Of a stretch of 40,896 bases of DNA, positions 16,177 to 24,178 are shown piece after piece (position 1 is the stretch's first letter; every line of letters starts with the position of its first letter). The notes beneath the pieces are model-generated. The model was given only the letters and a program-made list of their open reading frames with translations. It had not been told where the DNA came from and did not search any database. Source of the stretch: Kineosporia sp. R_H_3 (GTDB taxonomy: Bacteria; Actinomycetota; Actinomycetes; Actinomycetales; Kineosporiaceae); the NCBI RefSeq assembly GCF_002198675.1, contig NZ_MWLL01000220.1:1-40896 (forward strand), read 5' to 3'. The position numbers were made by a program, and so were the translations under genes.

Positions 16177-17439
16177 TCAGGTCAGCGGTCCCGCCGTCCC
16201 GCCGACGCTCGCGCTCGGTACCGCTCCCGGGGTCTGGGCGCCCGGGTTCCGGTACGCACCGTGAGCACGGGCGGTCAGGTGGTGGGTGAGGACGAGGTGG
16301 AGTTCGAACCGGGCGGTGGGGTCGTCGAGGTCGTCGCCGAGCAGGTCCCGCAGGGTGCGCAGTCGGTAGCTGACGGTCTGGGCGTGGACGAACAGCTCGG
16401 CGGCGACGTCCGCCCGCGAGCCCCAGTGCCGCAGCCAGCTGTGCAGGGTCGCGAGCAGCCGCTCGCGCTGGGTCTCGCGCAGCGCGGCGAGCGGGGCGAG
16501 CCGCCGGGCGGTGAGCACGGCCAGGGCGCCCTGCTCGCCGCGCAGCGCGAGCAGGGCGAGGTGGTCCTCGGCGAAGACCGGGTCCGCGCCGTCCGGCGGC
16601 GCCGCCTCCCCGGCGAGGACCGCGAGCCGCACCCCCTCCGGCACCTGCGGCCACGGCAGCGCCGGACCGACCAGCGCGCCCCGGCCGGCGAGCGCCGTCC
16701 TGAGTGCCGCCCGGGCCGCCCGCGGGCCCGACCGCAGGAGCACGACGGTGTCGCGCTCGCGGTCGAGGACGACCCCGTCGGCGCCGTACCGGAACCGGGC
16801 GTCCCGGGCCTGCTCGGGCGGCAGGACGACGGGGACGACGACGTCCAGGCCGCGCCAGCCCGCCTCGGCGGCCGCGGCCCGGACGACCTCGTCCGGTGCG
16901 CTCCCGCGCACGAGCAGCTCGGCGAGCCGGCGCCGGGCCCGGTCCCCCTCGCCGGCCTGCTCACGGAGCTGGAGCCCGAAGCCGTCGGTGGCCGCGGCCG
17001 CCAGCGCGTCGACGTAGGTCGTGATCGCGTCGGAGAGGTCGAGCAGCTCGTCCGTGCTCACCGGGCGGACCTGGCCGAGCGCCCGGACCGCCGAGCGCAG
17101 CGTGAGGCCGGCCGCCGTCCGGAACGCCGCGAGGAGCGCCTCGGGGCCGCGGTCCTCCCGGGCCTCGGCCGCCCCGAGGGCGGTGAAGACGTCCCGGATG
17201 TCCGCCGGGACCGCCGGCTCCGCGGTGCCGACGAGGGCGAGGAACCGCGCCAGCGCGACCTCGACGGCCCGGCGCAGGTCGCGCTCGAGCTTGGTGCTGC
17301 GGGCGGCGGCGAACGCCGGCGTGGCCTGCGCGACCTCGCGGGCGACCTCCTCGACGGTCGCGGGCAGGTCGGGCCGCATGGCGCCGGCGAGGTCGGCGGG
17401 CAGGCGCTCCCACGGCGTCGGGGTCACGGCGCGGCTCAT
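16177..17439 (-). CDS. PucR/CdaR-family transcriptional regulator
   Basis: A 420-residue regulator. The N-terminal ~170 residues are helical and sensory in character. The middle resembles the GGDEF-like domain of CdaR-type proteins. The C-terminus holds the PucR helix-turn-helix (LHSWLRHWGSRADVAAELFVHAQTVSYRLRTL in two pieces, about 350-385). Family members regulate purine, ureide, sugar-acid or amino-acid catabolism, usually as activators. Start ATG 17439. It is divergent from the aldolase-aminotransferase fusion gene, and a perfect palindrome lies 10 bp upstream of its start, so it most likely controls that enzyme and itself. Confidence 0.85.
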   Translation of the reverse strand: MSRAVTPTPWERLPADLAGAMRPDLPATVEEVAREVAQATPAFAAARSTKLERDLRRAVEVALARFLALVGTAEPAVPADIRDVFTALGAAEAREDRGPEALLAAFRTAAGLTLRSAVRALGQVRPVSTDELLDLSDAITTYVDALAAAATDGFGLQLREQAGEGDRARRRLAELLVRGSAPDEVVRAAAAEAGWRGLDVVVPVVLPPEQARDARFRYGADGVVLDRERDTVVLLRSGPRAARAALRTALAGRGALVGPALPWPQVPEGVRLAVLAGEAAPPDGADPVFAEDHLALLALRGEQGALAVLTARRLAPLAALRETQRERLLATLHSWLRHWGSRADVAAELFVHAQTVSYRLRTLRDLLGDDLDDPTARFELHLVLTHHLTARAHGAYRNPGAQTPGAVPSASVGGTAGPLT

Positions 17440-17448
17440 ACGCAGATG

Positions 17449-17465
17449 TTGTCACGCAGTGACAA
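17449..17465. promoter_or_regulatory. Perfect 7-3-7 palindrome, candidate PucR operator
   Basis: TTGTCAC-GCA-GTGACAA lies in the 118-bp gap between the PucR gene and the aldolase-aminotransferase gene, 10 bp upstream of the PucR start codon. It is AT-rich relative to its surroundings and perfectly symmetric outside the 3-bp centre. A bound dimer would cover the start region of the regulator gene, which suggests autoregulation, and would sit about 90 bp upstream of the divergent start. Confidence 0.65.
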
Positions 17466-17557
17466 GGCGGCGCGAGAACTGTGGTGCCCCGGGTGCGCAG
17501 ACTCTCACCCCGTGATGGGTGACGATGGAGAGGCCGCCACCTGCCAGGAGGTCCGCC

Positions 17558-19822
17558 GTGGAGCACCGCACCTCGCGCCAGCACGTCGTCGACATGTGCC
17601 GCACCATGCTCGAACGGGGGTATCTCAAGGCCACCGAGGGCAACGTCTCGGTGCGCGTCCCCGGGCACCGGCTCTACGCCGTGACCCCGAGCAACTACGA
17701 CTACGCCGCGATGCGCGTCGAGGACGTCTGCATCGTCGACTTCGCCGGCACCCACGTGCCGGACCCCGGGGACGCCGGCCTCGTGCCGTCCATCGAGTGC
17801 GGGATGCACGCGAACATCTACCGCGAGCGCCCCGACGTCCACGCGGTCGTCCACACCCACCAGCCGTACGCCTCGGCGCTCGCGGTGCTCCGCCGTCCGA
17901 TCCCGGCCCTTACCGACGAGCAGGTGCGCTTCCTCGGCCGCGAGGTCGCCATCATCGACTACGCCCCGGCGGGTACCGGGTTCCTCGCGAAGAACGTCCA
18001 GAAGAAGGTCGCCGGCGGCGACAACGCGTTCATCATCGCCAACCACGGCATCGTGGCGCTCGGCACCGACCCGGACCGCGCCGTCTTCAACATGGCGTTG
18101 CTGGAGAAGGTGTCCATCGCCTACCTGCTCGCCCTCACGACCGAGGCCGGCAAGGTCTACACGATCCCCGCCGCGATCCGGGAGATCGCGTTCACCAAGC
18201 TGCGCAGCGACGAGAAGCGGATCGCGGCGCAGGTCGAGCGCTCCGTGCCGCCGGTGCGGGTCGCGGCGCAGGCGCCGCTGCCGAGCGCCGACGCGGCCGC
18301 CGCCGCCGTCGCGGCGGCGCCGGTCCCGGCCCCACGGCTCGTCGAGGCGGTCGAGCCCGGCGCCGAGGCCGCCCGGCTCGGGTACGCGATCAGCGACTAC
18401 CCGGACGTCGACGACACGATGCGCCGGCTCAAGGCCCTTGTCTCCCAACCGGTCCGCGGCCTGCGGCACGACGCGCTGCTCGACGTCCTGGAGTGGTTCG
18501 AGACCAAGTGCCGGGCGAGCAAGGAGCTCACCGAGCGGGCCAAGGAGCGGATCCCCGGCGGCGTCCAGCACAACCTCGCCTTCAACTACCCGTTCCCGCT
18601 CGCGGTCGAGAAGGCCGAGGGGGCGCACCTCGTCGACCGGGACGGCAACGTCTACATCGACTTCCTCCAGGCCGGCGGCCCGACGATCCTCGGCAGCAAC
18701 TACGCGCCGGTCAACGAGAAGGTCGCCGAGGTCGTCGGTGCGTCCGGGCCGGTGACGGGCCTGTTCCACGAGTACGAGCTGAAGCTCGCCGAGTCGATCC
18801 ACCGGTACATGCCGCACATCGAGATGTACCGCTCGCTCGGGTCCGGCACCGAGGCCGTCATGGCCGCCGTCCGGGCCGCCCGGGCGTTCACCGGCAAGAA
18901 GACCGTCGTCAAGGTGGGCGGCGCGTACCACGGCTGGTCGGACACGATGGTCTACGGCCTGCGGGTGCCCGGCAGCTACCGGATGAACGCCAAGGGCATC
19001 CCGTTCGGGGCCACGAGCCGCACCCGCGAGACGTTCCCGCACGACCTCGGCACGCTGCGCCGCAAGCTCGTCGAGAACCGGCTGCGCGGCGGGACCGCCG
19101 CGGTCGTCGTCGAGCCGGTCGGCCCGGAGTCCGGTACCCGGCCCGTGCCGCACGACTTCAACGCGAAGGTCCGCGAGCTGTGCGACGAGTTCGGGGCGCT
19201 GCTCGTCTTCGACGAGGTCGTCACGGGGTTCCGGCTCGGGCTCGGCGGTGCGGCGGGCTACTTCGGGGTGACCCCCGACCTCACGGTGCTCGGCAAGGCG
19301 GTCTCCGGCGGCTACCCGATGGCCGGCGGCGTCGGCGGCCGGTCCGACGTCATGGCGGTCTTCGGCTCCGGGCTCGACGGCAAGAGCGGGGCGCACATCC
19401 AGGTCGGCGGCACCCTGTCGGCGAACCCGCTGTCCTGCGCCGCCGGGTACTTCGCGATCGAGGAGATGGCCCGCACCAACGCGCCCGTGATCGCCGGGCG
19501 GGCCGGGGACCGGCTCACGAAGGGCCTGCAGCGGATCGTCGACCGGTACGGGCTGCCGTACGTCGCCTACAACCAGGGCTCGATCGTCCACCTCGAGTGC
19601 AGCGGCGTCATGCTCCTCGACATGCACAACCCGCTCAAGCTCCTCAAGGAGAACAAGGCCCGCAAGCGGCTCATGGAGCAGATGGGTGCCGCCTACGCGG
19701 CGAACGGGATCATCACGCTCGCCGGGTCGCGGATGTACACCTCGATGGCCGACACCGACGCCGTGATCGACGACGCGCTCGAGCGGTTCGACCGCGTGCT
19801 GGCGACGGTCGAGGGCGTCTGA
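17558..19822 (+). CDS. Class II aldolase / class III aminotransferase fusion enzyme
   Basis: A 754-residue two-domain enzyme. Residues about 5-215 are a class II aldolase/adducin domain with the expected Glu80 (in SIECGMH) and zinc-binding His99, His101 (VVHTHQPYA) and His163 (ANHGIVALG). An Ala/Pro linker spans about 228-265. Residues about 310-750 are a class III PLP aminotransferase close to glutamate-1-semialdehyde aminomutase, with the aspartate of FDEVVTGFR at 552 and the Schiff-base lysine near 580 (VLGKAVSGGYPM). Both sites look intact. The GTG at 17558 follows a strong AGGAGG; GTG 17519 and ATG 17525 are weaker options. It could link C-C bond cleavage or formation to amination of the resulting aldehyde or ketone. 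The substrate is unknown. Confidence 0.85.
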   Translation: MEHRTSRQHVVDMCRTMLERGYLKATEGNVSVRVPGHRLYAVTPSNYDYAAMRVEDVCIVDFAGTHVPDPGDAGLVPSIECGMHANIYRERPDVHAVVHTHQPYASALAVLRRPIPALTDEQVRFLGREVAIIDYAPAGTGFLAKNVQKKVAGGDNAFIIANHGIVALGTDPDRAVFNMALLEKVSIAYLLALTTEAGKVYTIPAAIREIAFTKLRSDEKRIAAQVERSVPPVRVAAQAPLPSADAAAAAVAAAPVPAPRLVEAVEPGAEAARLGYAISDYPDVDDTMRRLKALVSQPVRGLRHDALLDVLEWFETKCRASKELTERAKERIPGGVQHNLAFNYPFPLAVEKAEGAHLVDRDGNVYIDFLQAGGPTILGSNYAPVNEKVAEVVGASGPVTGLFHEYELKLAESIHRYMPHIEMYRSLGSGTEAVMAAVRAARAFTGKKTVVKVGGAYHGWSDTMVYGLRVPGSYRMNAKGIPFGATSRTRETFPHDLGTLRRKLVENRLRGGTAAVVVEPVGPESGTRPVPHDFNAKVRELCDEFGALLVFDEVVTGFRLGLGGAAGYFGVTPDLTVLGKAVSGGYPMAGGVGGRSDVMAVFGSGLDGKSGAHIQVGGTLSANPLSCAAGYFAIEEMARTNAPVIAGRAGDRLTKGLQRIVDRYGLPYVAYNQGSIVHLECSGVMLLDMHNPLKLLKENKARKRLMEQMGAAYAANGIITLAGSRMYTSMADTDAVIDDALERFDRVLATVEGV

Positions 19823-19889
19823 GCCGGGTCGGTCTGCGCGATCTCGCGGGCGGGTGCATCATCCGGCGGGCCACGGGTACACCCCCGGG

Positions 19890-20348
19890 ATGGACGACCT
19901 CGTCGCACGCGCGCAGATCGACGTCGACGCCGACCGGCACACCGTCTGGCGGACGTTGACGGACCCCGAGCGGATCAGGCAGTGGATGGGTGCCACCGTC
20001 ACGAGCACCTGGGTGGAGGAGGCCGAGATCAGCTGGCACGGCGAGTTCGACGGCCGGTCCTTCGCCGACCACGGCCGGATCCTGCAGTACCTGCCGGAGA
20101 GCACCCTGCGGATGTCGCACTCCGGCGGCACCGACGCCGACGGCGTGCCGCACACGCTGACGTTCGACCTGTCGGACGTCGGCGACGGCGGCACCCGGGT
20201 CCGGGTGACCCAGGAGCACAACGCGGACGAGGCGACGGCCGACCGTTCGCGGCGTACCTGGACCGCGCTGCTCGCCGCGCTCAAGGGTGTCGCGGAGTCC
20301 TACCGGCCCGCGCGCTCCGACGTCAGGGGTGCTCGGACAGACGGGTGA
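19890..20348 (+). CDS. SRPBCC (AHSA1/START-like) domain protein
   Basis: A 152-residue single-domain protein with the AHSA1/SRPBCC pattern: IDVDADRHTVWRTLTDPERIRQWM at the N-terminus (seen in two pieces), central beta strands, and the closing helix RRTWTALLAALKGVAESYRP. The fold makes a hydrophobic ligand pocket; function varies from chaperone co-factor to lipid or polyketide binding. Start ATG 19890, with only a weak ribosome site. It follows the fusion enzyme by 67 bp. Its 3' end overlaps the convergent amine dehydrogenase gene by 26 bp, so the two coding regions share sequence on opposite strands. Confidence 0.75.
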   Translation: MDDLVARAQIDVDADRHTVWRTLTDPERIRQWMGATVTSTWVEEAEISWHGEFDGRSFADHGRILQYLPESTLRMSHSGGTDADGVPHTLTFDLSDVGDGGTRVRVTQEHNADEATADRSRRTWTALLAALKGVAESYRPARSDVRGARTDG

Positions 20349-22407
20349 CCTCCCGCCGGAACGGCACGACGTCGTTCGGCGGCAGGTCGGCGTCGAGCTC
20401 CTCGGCGTACCGGCGGCCGGACCAGACCGCCATGGCGATGGTGCCGGGGGCCCAGGCGTCCCCGATGCCGCGCACCGAGCGGAGGTGGCCGTCCGCCACG
20501 GCCCGGTCGAAGCCGTCGAGCAGGTCCTGCCCCGTCGGCAGCCGCGCCGTGACGAGGACGACGGCGTCCGCGGCGAGGTCCTCGGTGCCGCCGGTCCACA
20601 CGCACCCGGTCTCGACGTGCCCGGGCCGGACGGCGGTCACGGCCCGGTCCGTGCGCACGTGCACACCCGCCGCGGCGACCCGGCGCCGGACCTTGGCGAG
20701 CTCGAGGGTGTTCGCCGTCCACGCCGACACCTGCGACGACGGGGTGACGAGGTGCACCTCGTACCCCTCGCCGCCGAGCAGCTCGGCGAGCACGCCGCCG
20801 AGGTAGTAGTGGTCGTCGTCGAAGACGACGACGCGGCGCCCGGCCGGGCGGCGGCCCGCCATGAGGTCGTCCGGGGTGAGCACCTCGGTGCCGGGGTCGA
20901 CCGGCATCGCGTGCGTGTGCCGGCGGCCGACGCCGTCCCGCCGCCAGGTGGCCCCGGTCGCGACCGCGACGTGGTCGAAGCCGGCCTCGAGGGCGTCGTC
21001 GACGGTCATCCGGCTCTCCCGGTAGACCTCGACGGACCGCAGGTCCGCCAGGGCCAGCGTGCGGTGGTCGCGGACCCGGCCCCAGGCGGCGAGCCCGGGC
21101 AGCCGGGACTCGGTCGTGACCCGGCCGCCGAGCTCACGGGTCGCCTCCGCGAGCACGACGTCGTAGCCGCGGACGCCGAGCGCCCGGGCCGCCTCGAGGC
21201 CGGCCGGACCGGCCCCGACGACGAGCACCCGGCCCTCGGACCCCTTGGGCCGCAGCCGCTCCGGGTGCCAGCCGCGCCGGTACTCCTCGCCCATGGTCGG
21301 GTTCTGCGTGCAGCGGATCGGGGTCATCGTGTGGTCCCCGGAGACGCACACGTTGCAGCCGATGCACTCCCGGATCGTGTGCAGCCGGTTCGTACGGATC
21401 TTCTCCGGCAGGAACGGGTCGGCGATGGACGGCCGGGCCGCGCCGACGAGGTCGAGGACGCCGTCCCGCACCTGCCGGACCATGAGGTCGGGCGAGGTGA
21501 ACCGGCCGACGCCGACGACGGGCTTGGTCGTCAGCGCCTTGAGGCCGCGGACGGCGTCCTCGTGCTCGCCCTCGGGGCCGAACCGGGAGGTGTTCGAGTC
21601 GTCCTCCCACTCCCCGACGACGAAGTCCCAGAGGTCCGGCAGCTCGCCGAGCGTGCCGACGACGTCCTCGATCTCCGCCCGCCCGAGGCCGCCCGGCCCG
21701 GCGAGCTCGTCGACGGTGAGCCGGCAGGCGACCGCGGCCCGGCCGGCCGCCTCCTCGACGCTGTCCTCGAGCACCTCGCGCAGCAGCCGCATCCGGTTCC
21801 CCGGGCTGCCGCCGTAGGCGTCGGTCCGCTGGTTGTACCGCGGGGACAGGAAGTGCTGCAGCCCCGCGAGGTCGTGGCCCGCGTAGACGTAGACGAGGTC
21901 GTAGCCTGCGGCGATCGCCCGGCGGACGGCGGTGCGGTGCCAGCGCCGCAGGTCCGCGACGTCCGCGAGGGACATCGCCCGGGCCTGGACCGGGTGGTAC
22001 GACTGCACGGGCAGGTGCGCCGGGCCGAGCGGGGTCTCCCGGCTGTAGAGGTTCGCCGCGTGCATCCCGTTGTGCGCCAGCTCGATGCCCGCGAGGGCGC
22101 CACCGGCGTGGATCTGCTCGGCGATCCGGGCCAGTGCCGGCACGTCCTCGTCGTCCCACAGGCGCAGCTCGACGAACGGTGCGACGTCGGACGTCGGGTG
22201 GATCTCGACCTCCTCGGTGCACACGACGCCCCAGCCGCCCTCGGCCTTGACCCGGCGCATCGCCGCCTGGGCGCTCGGGTCCCGGTAGCCCATGCCGTTG
22301 CAGTGCGGCACCTGGAAGAACCGGTTCTTCGTGACGAGCGGCCCGATCCGGACGGGCTCGAAGAGGACGGCGTACCGCGGGTCGGTCGGGGGCTCCGGCG
22401 TCGTCAT
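20323..22407 (-). CDS. Trimethylamine-dehydrogenase-family iron-sulfur flavoprotein (histamine-dehydrogenase-like pocket)
   Basis: A 694-residue amine dehydrogenase: an old-yellow-enzyme TIM barrel (about 10-340), a 4Fe-4S segment and two nucleotide-binding domains (GAGPAGLEAARALG near 390). Cys36 in QVPHCNGMG matches the cysteine carrying covalent FMN in trimethylamine dehydrogenase, and Cys348/351/354/366 match the cluster ligands. Tyr175 and His178 (VYVYAGH) and an Asp after Trp267 fit the catalytic triad. Of the aromatic bowl Tyr60/Trp264/Trp355 of that enzyme, only the Trp is kept; the others are Glu66 and Asp358. As I recall, histamine dehydrogenase also has Asp at the last position. 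A cationic primary or diamine substrate is therefore likelier than trimethylamine. ATG 22407 chosen; ATG 22416 is possible. Confidence 0.85.
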   Translation of the reverse strand: MTTPEPPTDPRYAVLFEPVRIGPLVTKNRFFQVPHCNGMGYRDPSAQAAMRRVKAEGGWGVVCTEEVEIHPTSDVAPFVELRLWDDEDVPALARIAEQIHAGGALAGIELAHNGMHAANLYSRETPLGPAHLPVQSYHPVQARAMSLADVADLRRWHRTAVRRAIAAGYDLVYVYAGHDLAGLQHFLSPRYNQRTDAYGGSPGNRMRLLREVLEDSVEEAAGRAAVACRLTVDELAGPGGLGRAEIEDVVGTLGELPDLWDFVVGEWEDDSNTSRFGPEGEHEDAVRGLKALTTKPVVGVGRFTSPDLMVRQVRDGVLDLVGAARPSIADPFLPEKIRTNRLHTIRECIGCNVCVSGDHTMTPIRCTQNPTMGEEYRRGWHPERLRPKGSEGRVLVVGAGPAGLEAARALGVRGYDVVLAEATRELGGRVTTESRLPGLAAWGRVRDHRTLALADLRSVEVYRESRMTVDDALEAGFDHVAVATGATWRRDGVGRRHTHAMPVDPGTEVLTPDDLMAGRRPAGRRVVVFDDDHYYLGGVLAELLGGEGYEVHLVTPSSQVSAWTANTLELAKVRRRVAAAGVHVRTDRAVTAVRPGHVETGCVWTGGTEDLAADAVVLVTARLPTGQDLLDGFDRAVADGHLRSVRGIGDAWAPGTIAMAVWSGRRYAEELDADLPPNDVVPFRREVTRLSEHP

Positions 22408-22466
22408 GGGGCCATGCTCGCAGCGGCACCGGTGACAGCGCGGGACCGGCGTGCGACGCTGGCCGG

Positions 22467-23006
22467 GTGACGGACGTGACCCCGACGATCGAGCAGGTCC
22501 GGGCCCGGCGGAGCACCGCCGAGGGCCTGCGGTACTTCGACTCGCTGCCTGCCGTCACGGTCGAGGAGATGCTCGGCCGGTGGCGCGGCGAGGGGGTCGG
22601 CACCGGTCACCCGATGGACGGCGTCCTCGAGCGGTTCGGCTGGTACGGCAAGCGCTTCGAGGGCCCGGACGACGTCCACCCGCTCGTCTTCCGGACGTCG
22701 AGGGGCCTGCGCAGCGTCAACCCCGCGCTGATGCCGGTCGGGCTGCTCGCCGCCCGGCCGCGGACGGCGTTCCTGCCCGGCGCGGCGGGCGCGTTCAGGC
22801 TGCTGCTGCCGCTCGTCACGACGTCCCGGCCCGCGGCGCGGCTGCGGATGACCGAGTACCGCGGGGTCGTCACAGCCACGATGTGCTACGACGCGCACCC
22901 GATCCACGACGTGTTCCGCCGGGTCGACGGCGACACCGTCCTCGGCGTGATGGACCAGCGCGGCCTGCCGCAGCCGTTCGTCTTCCTGCTGCGCCGGGAG
23001 CGTTGA
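22467..23006 (+). CDS. GXWXG / DUF4334 domain protein
   Basis: A 179-residue cytoplasmic protein with the GXWXG motif as LGRWRGEGVGTGHPMDG near 37-53, followed by a DUF4334-type domain (RMTEYRGVVTATMCYDAHPIHDVFR in two pieces, about 127-152) that ends FVFLLRRE. Both domains are often found together in actinobacteria; no biochemical role is established to my knowledge. The start is GTG 22467. It diverges from the amine dehydrogenase across a 59-bp gap, so the two may share a control region. It converges on the EthD gene with a 15-bp gap. Confidence 0.78.
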   Translation: MTDVTPTIEQVRARRSTAEGLRYFDSLPAVTVEEMLGRWRGEGVGTGHPMDGVLERFGWYGKRFEGPDDVHPLVFRTSRGLRSVNPALMPVGLLAARPRTAFLPGAAGAFRLLLPLVTTSRPAARLRMTEYRGVVTATMCYDAHPIHDVFRRVDGDTVLGVMDQRGLPQPFVFLLRRER

Positions 23007-23021
23007 ACCCGCCGGCCGGTG

Positions 23022-23333
23022 CTACAGCCGGATCTCGCTGATCTGCATCGTCGGCGTGATCGCGGTGTAGTTCGGGACGTCGCCCATGATCTCGGCGGTG
23101 TGCGGCGCGAAGGCGGTCTGGAACGCCTCGACGGACTCGAACACGAGGTGGCCCACGGCGGCGAAGGGCGGCGGCTGCCCGGGTCCGCCGCCGGCGACGC
23201 CCTGGTCGACCGACGAGTCCTTGAGCGCGTCGCCGAGGCGCTCGGCGACCATCGGCATGTGGCTGCCGAGGTAGTAGTCCATGTCGAAGGACATGTCCTC
23301 GGCGTACGGGTAGAGCACGCTGACCTTGATCAT
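23022..23333 (-). CDS. EthD-family protein
   Basis: A 103-residue dimeric alpha-beta barrel protein of the EthD type: MIKVSVLYPYAEDMSFDMDY, then HMPMVAERL, and VGHLVFESVEAFQTAFAPHT. The fold is that of small ring-oxidation accessory proteins and dehydratase-like catalysts; the exact role is unknown. The ATG at 23333 has a clear GGGAGG site and is preferred over the longer open frame, which adds 12 residues. It is third in the minus-strand operon after the acyl-CoA dehydrogenase and the SDR, 46 bp after the latter. Confidence 0.8.
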   Translation of the reverse strand: MIKVSVLYPYAEDMSFDMDYYLGSHMPMVAERLGDALKDSSVDQGVAGGGPGQPPPFAAVGHLVFESVEAFQTAFAPHTAEIMGDVPNYTAITPTMQISEIRL

Positions 23334-23379
23334 GCCGGTCCTCCCTGACCTCGTCGTCCGGTCCAGCATGCGGTGCGGT

Positions 23380-24138
23380 TCAGCGCGGCGCCATGCGGAG
23401 CGCGCCGTCCATCCGGACGACCTCGCCGTTGAGGTAGTCGTTGTCGACGATGGCGAGCACGAGCCGGGCGTACTCCGAGGGTAGGGCGAGCCGCTTCGGG
23501 AACGGCACGGACTCGGCGAGCGCGGCCCGGAACTCGTCGGAGACGGTCGCGAGCATCGGGGTCTCGACGATGCCCGGGGCGATGGTGCAGACCCGGATGC
23601 CGTACTGCGCGAGGTCGCGCGCGGCGGGCAGCGTGAGCCCGACGACGCCGCCCTTGGACGCCGCGTAGGCGGCCTGGCCGATCTGGCCCTCGTAGGCCGC
23701 GATCGACGCGGTGTTGACGACGACGCCGCGCTGGCCGTGCTCGTCGGGCCCGGTCTCGGCGATCGCCTGCGCCGCGGTGGCGAGCACGGTGAACGTGCCG
23801 ACGAGGTTGATCTGCACGACCTTCGCGAACAGGCCGACGTCGTGGACGTTGCCGCGGCTGAGGATCCGCTGCGACGGCCCGATCCCGGCGCAGTTGACGA
23901 CGGTGCGGAGCGGGACGCCCGCCGACGCGGCGGTCCGGACCGCGGCGCTCACCTCCTCGGCCGACGTGACGTCGGTCGGCAGGTAGGTCACGCCGCTCAC
24001 GTCGGGGGCCTTGCCGACCGCGTCGGGGAGGTCGAGCGCGAAGACCCGCGCGCCCTGCGCGGCGAGGGCGGACGCGGTCGCGGCGCCGAGGCCGGAGGCC
24101 CCGCCGGTGACGATGGCTGCGGTGTCGGTCAGCTGCAC
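23380..24138 (-). CDS. SDR-family 3-hydroxyacyl-CoA dehydrogenase
   Basis: A 252-residue short-chain dehydrogenase. The cofactor site is TGGASGLG at 11-18 and the acidic residue after beta-2 (FALDLPDA) indicates NAD+ preference. NCAGIG, the serine in NTASIAAYEGQ and YAASK give the catalytic Ser-Tyr-Lys set. The overall pattern, including PFPKRLALPSEYARLV near the end, matches type-II 3-hydroxyacyl-CoA dehydrogenases (HSD17B10-like). Start GTG 24138 with CAGGAG 7 bp upstream. It lies 40 bp after the acyl-CoA dehydrogenase, which fits two steps of one beta-oxidation-type route. The chain length or branched substrate cannot be told. Confidence 0.88.
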   Translation of the reverse strand: MQLTDTAAIVTGGASGLGAATASALAAQGARVFALDLPDAVGKAPDVSGVTYLPTDVTSAEEVSAAVRTAASAGVPLRTVVNCAGIGPSQRILSRGNVHDVGLFAKVVQINLVGTFTVLATAAQAIAETGPDEHGQRGVVVNTASIAAYEGQIGQAAYAASKGGVVGLTLPAARDLAQYGIRVCTIAPGIVETPMLATVSDEFRAALAESVPFPKRLALPSEYARLVLAIVDNDYLNGEVVRMDGALRMAPR

Positions 24139-24178
24139 GGTCGGCTCCTGGACGGGTGGCTGGTCGGGTGCTGGTCGG

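Noticed and set aside
15934-19959. 1341-codon plus-strand frame across the kinase, PucR and fusion genes
   Set aside because: Arg/Pro-rich shadow of three well-supported genes; no domain content of its own.
23020-23026. A further TGCTACA, as in the box promoters
   Set aside because: It lies at the end of the EthD coding region and lacks the -35 and -10 at the fixed distances, so it is a chance match.
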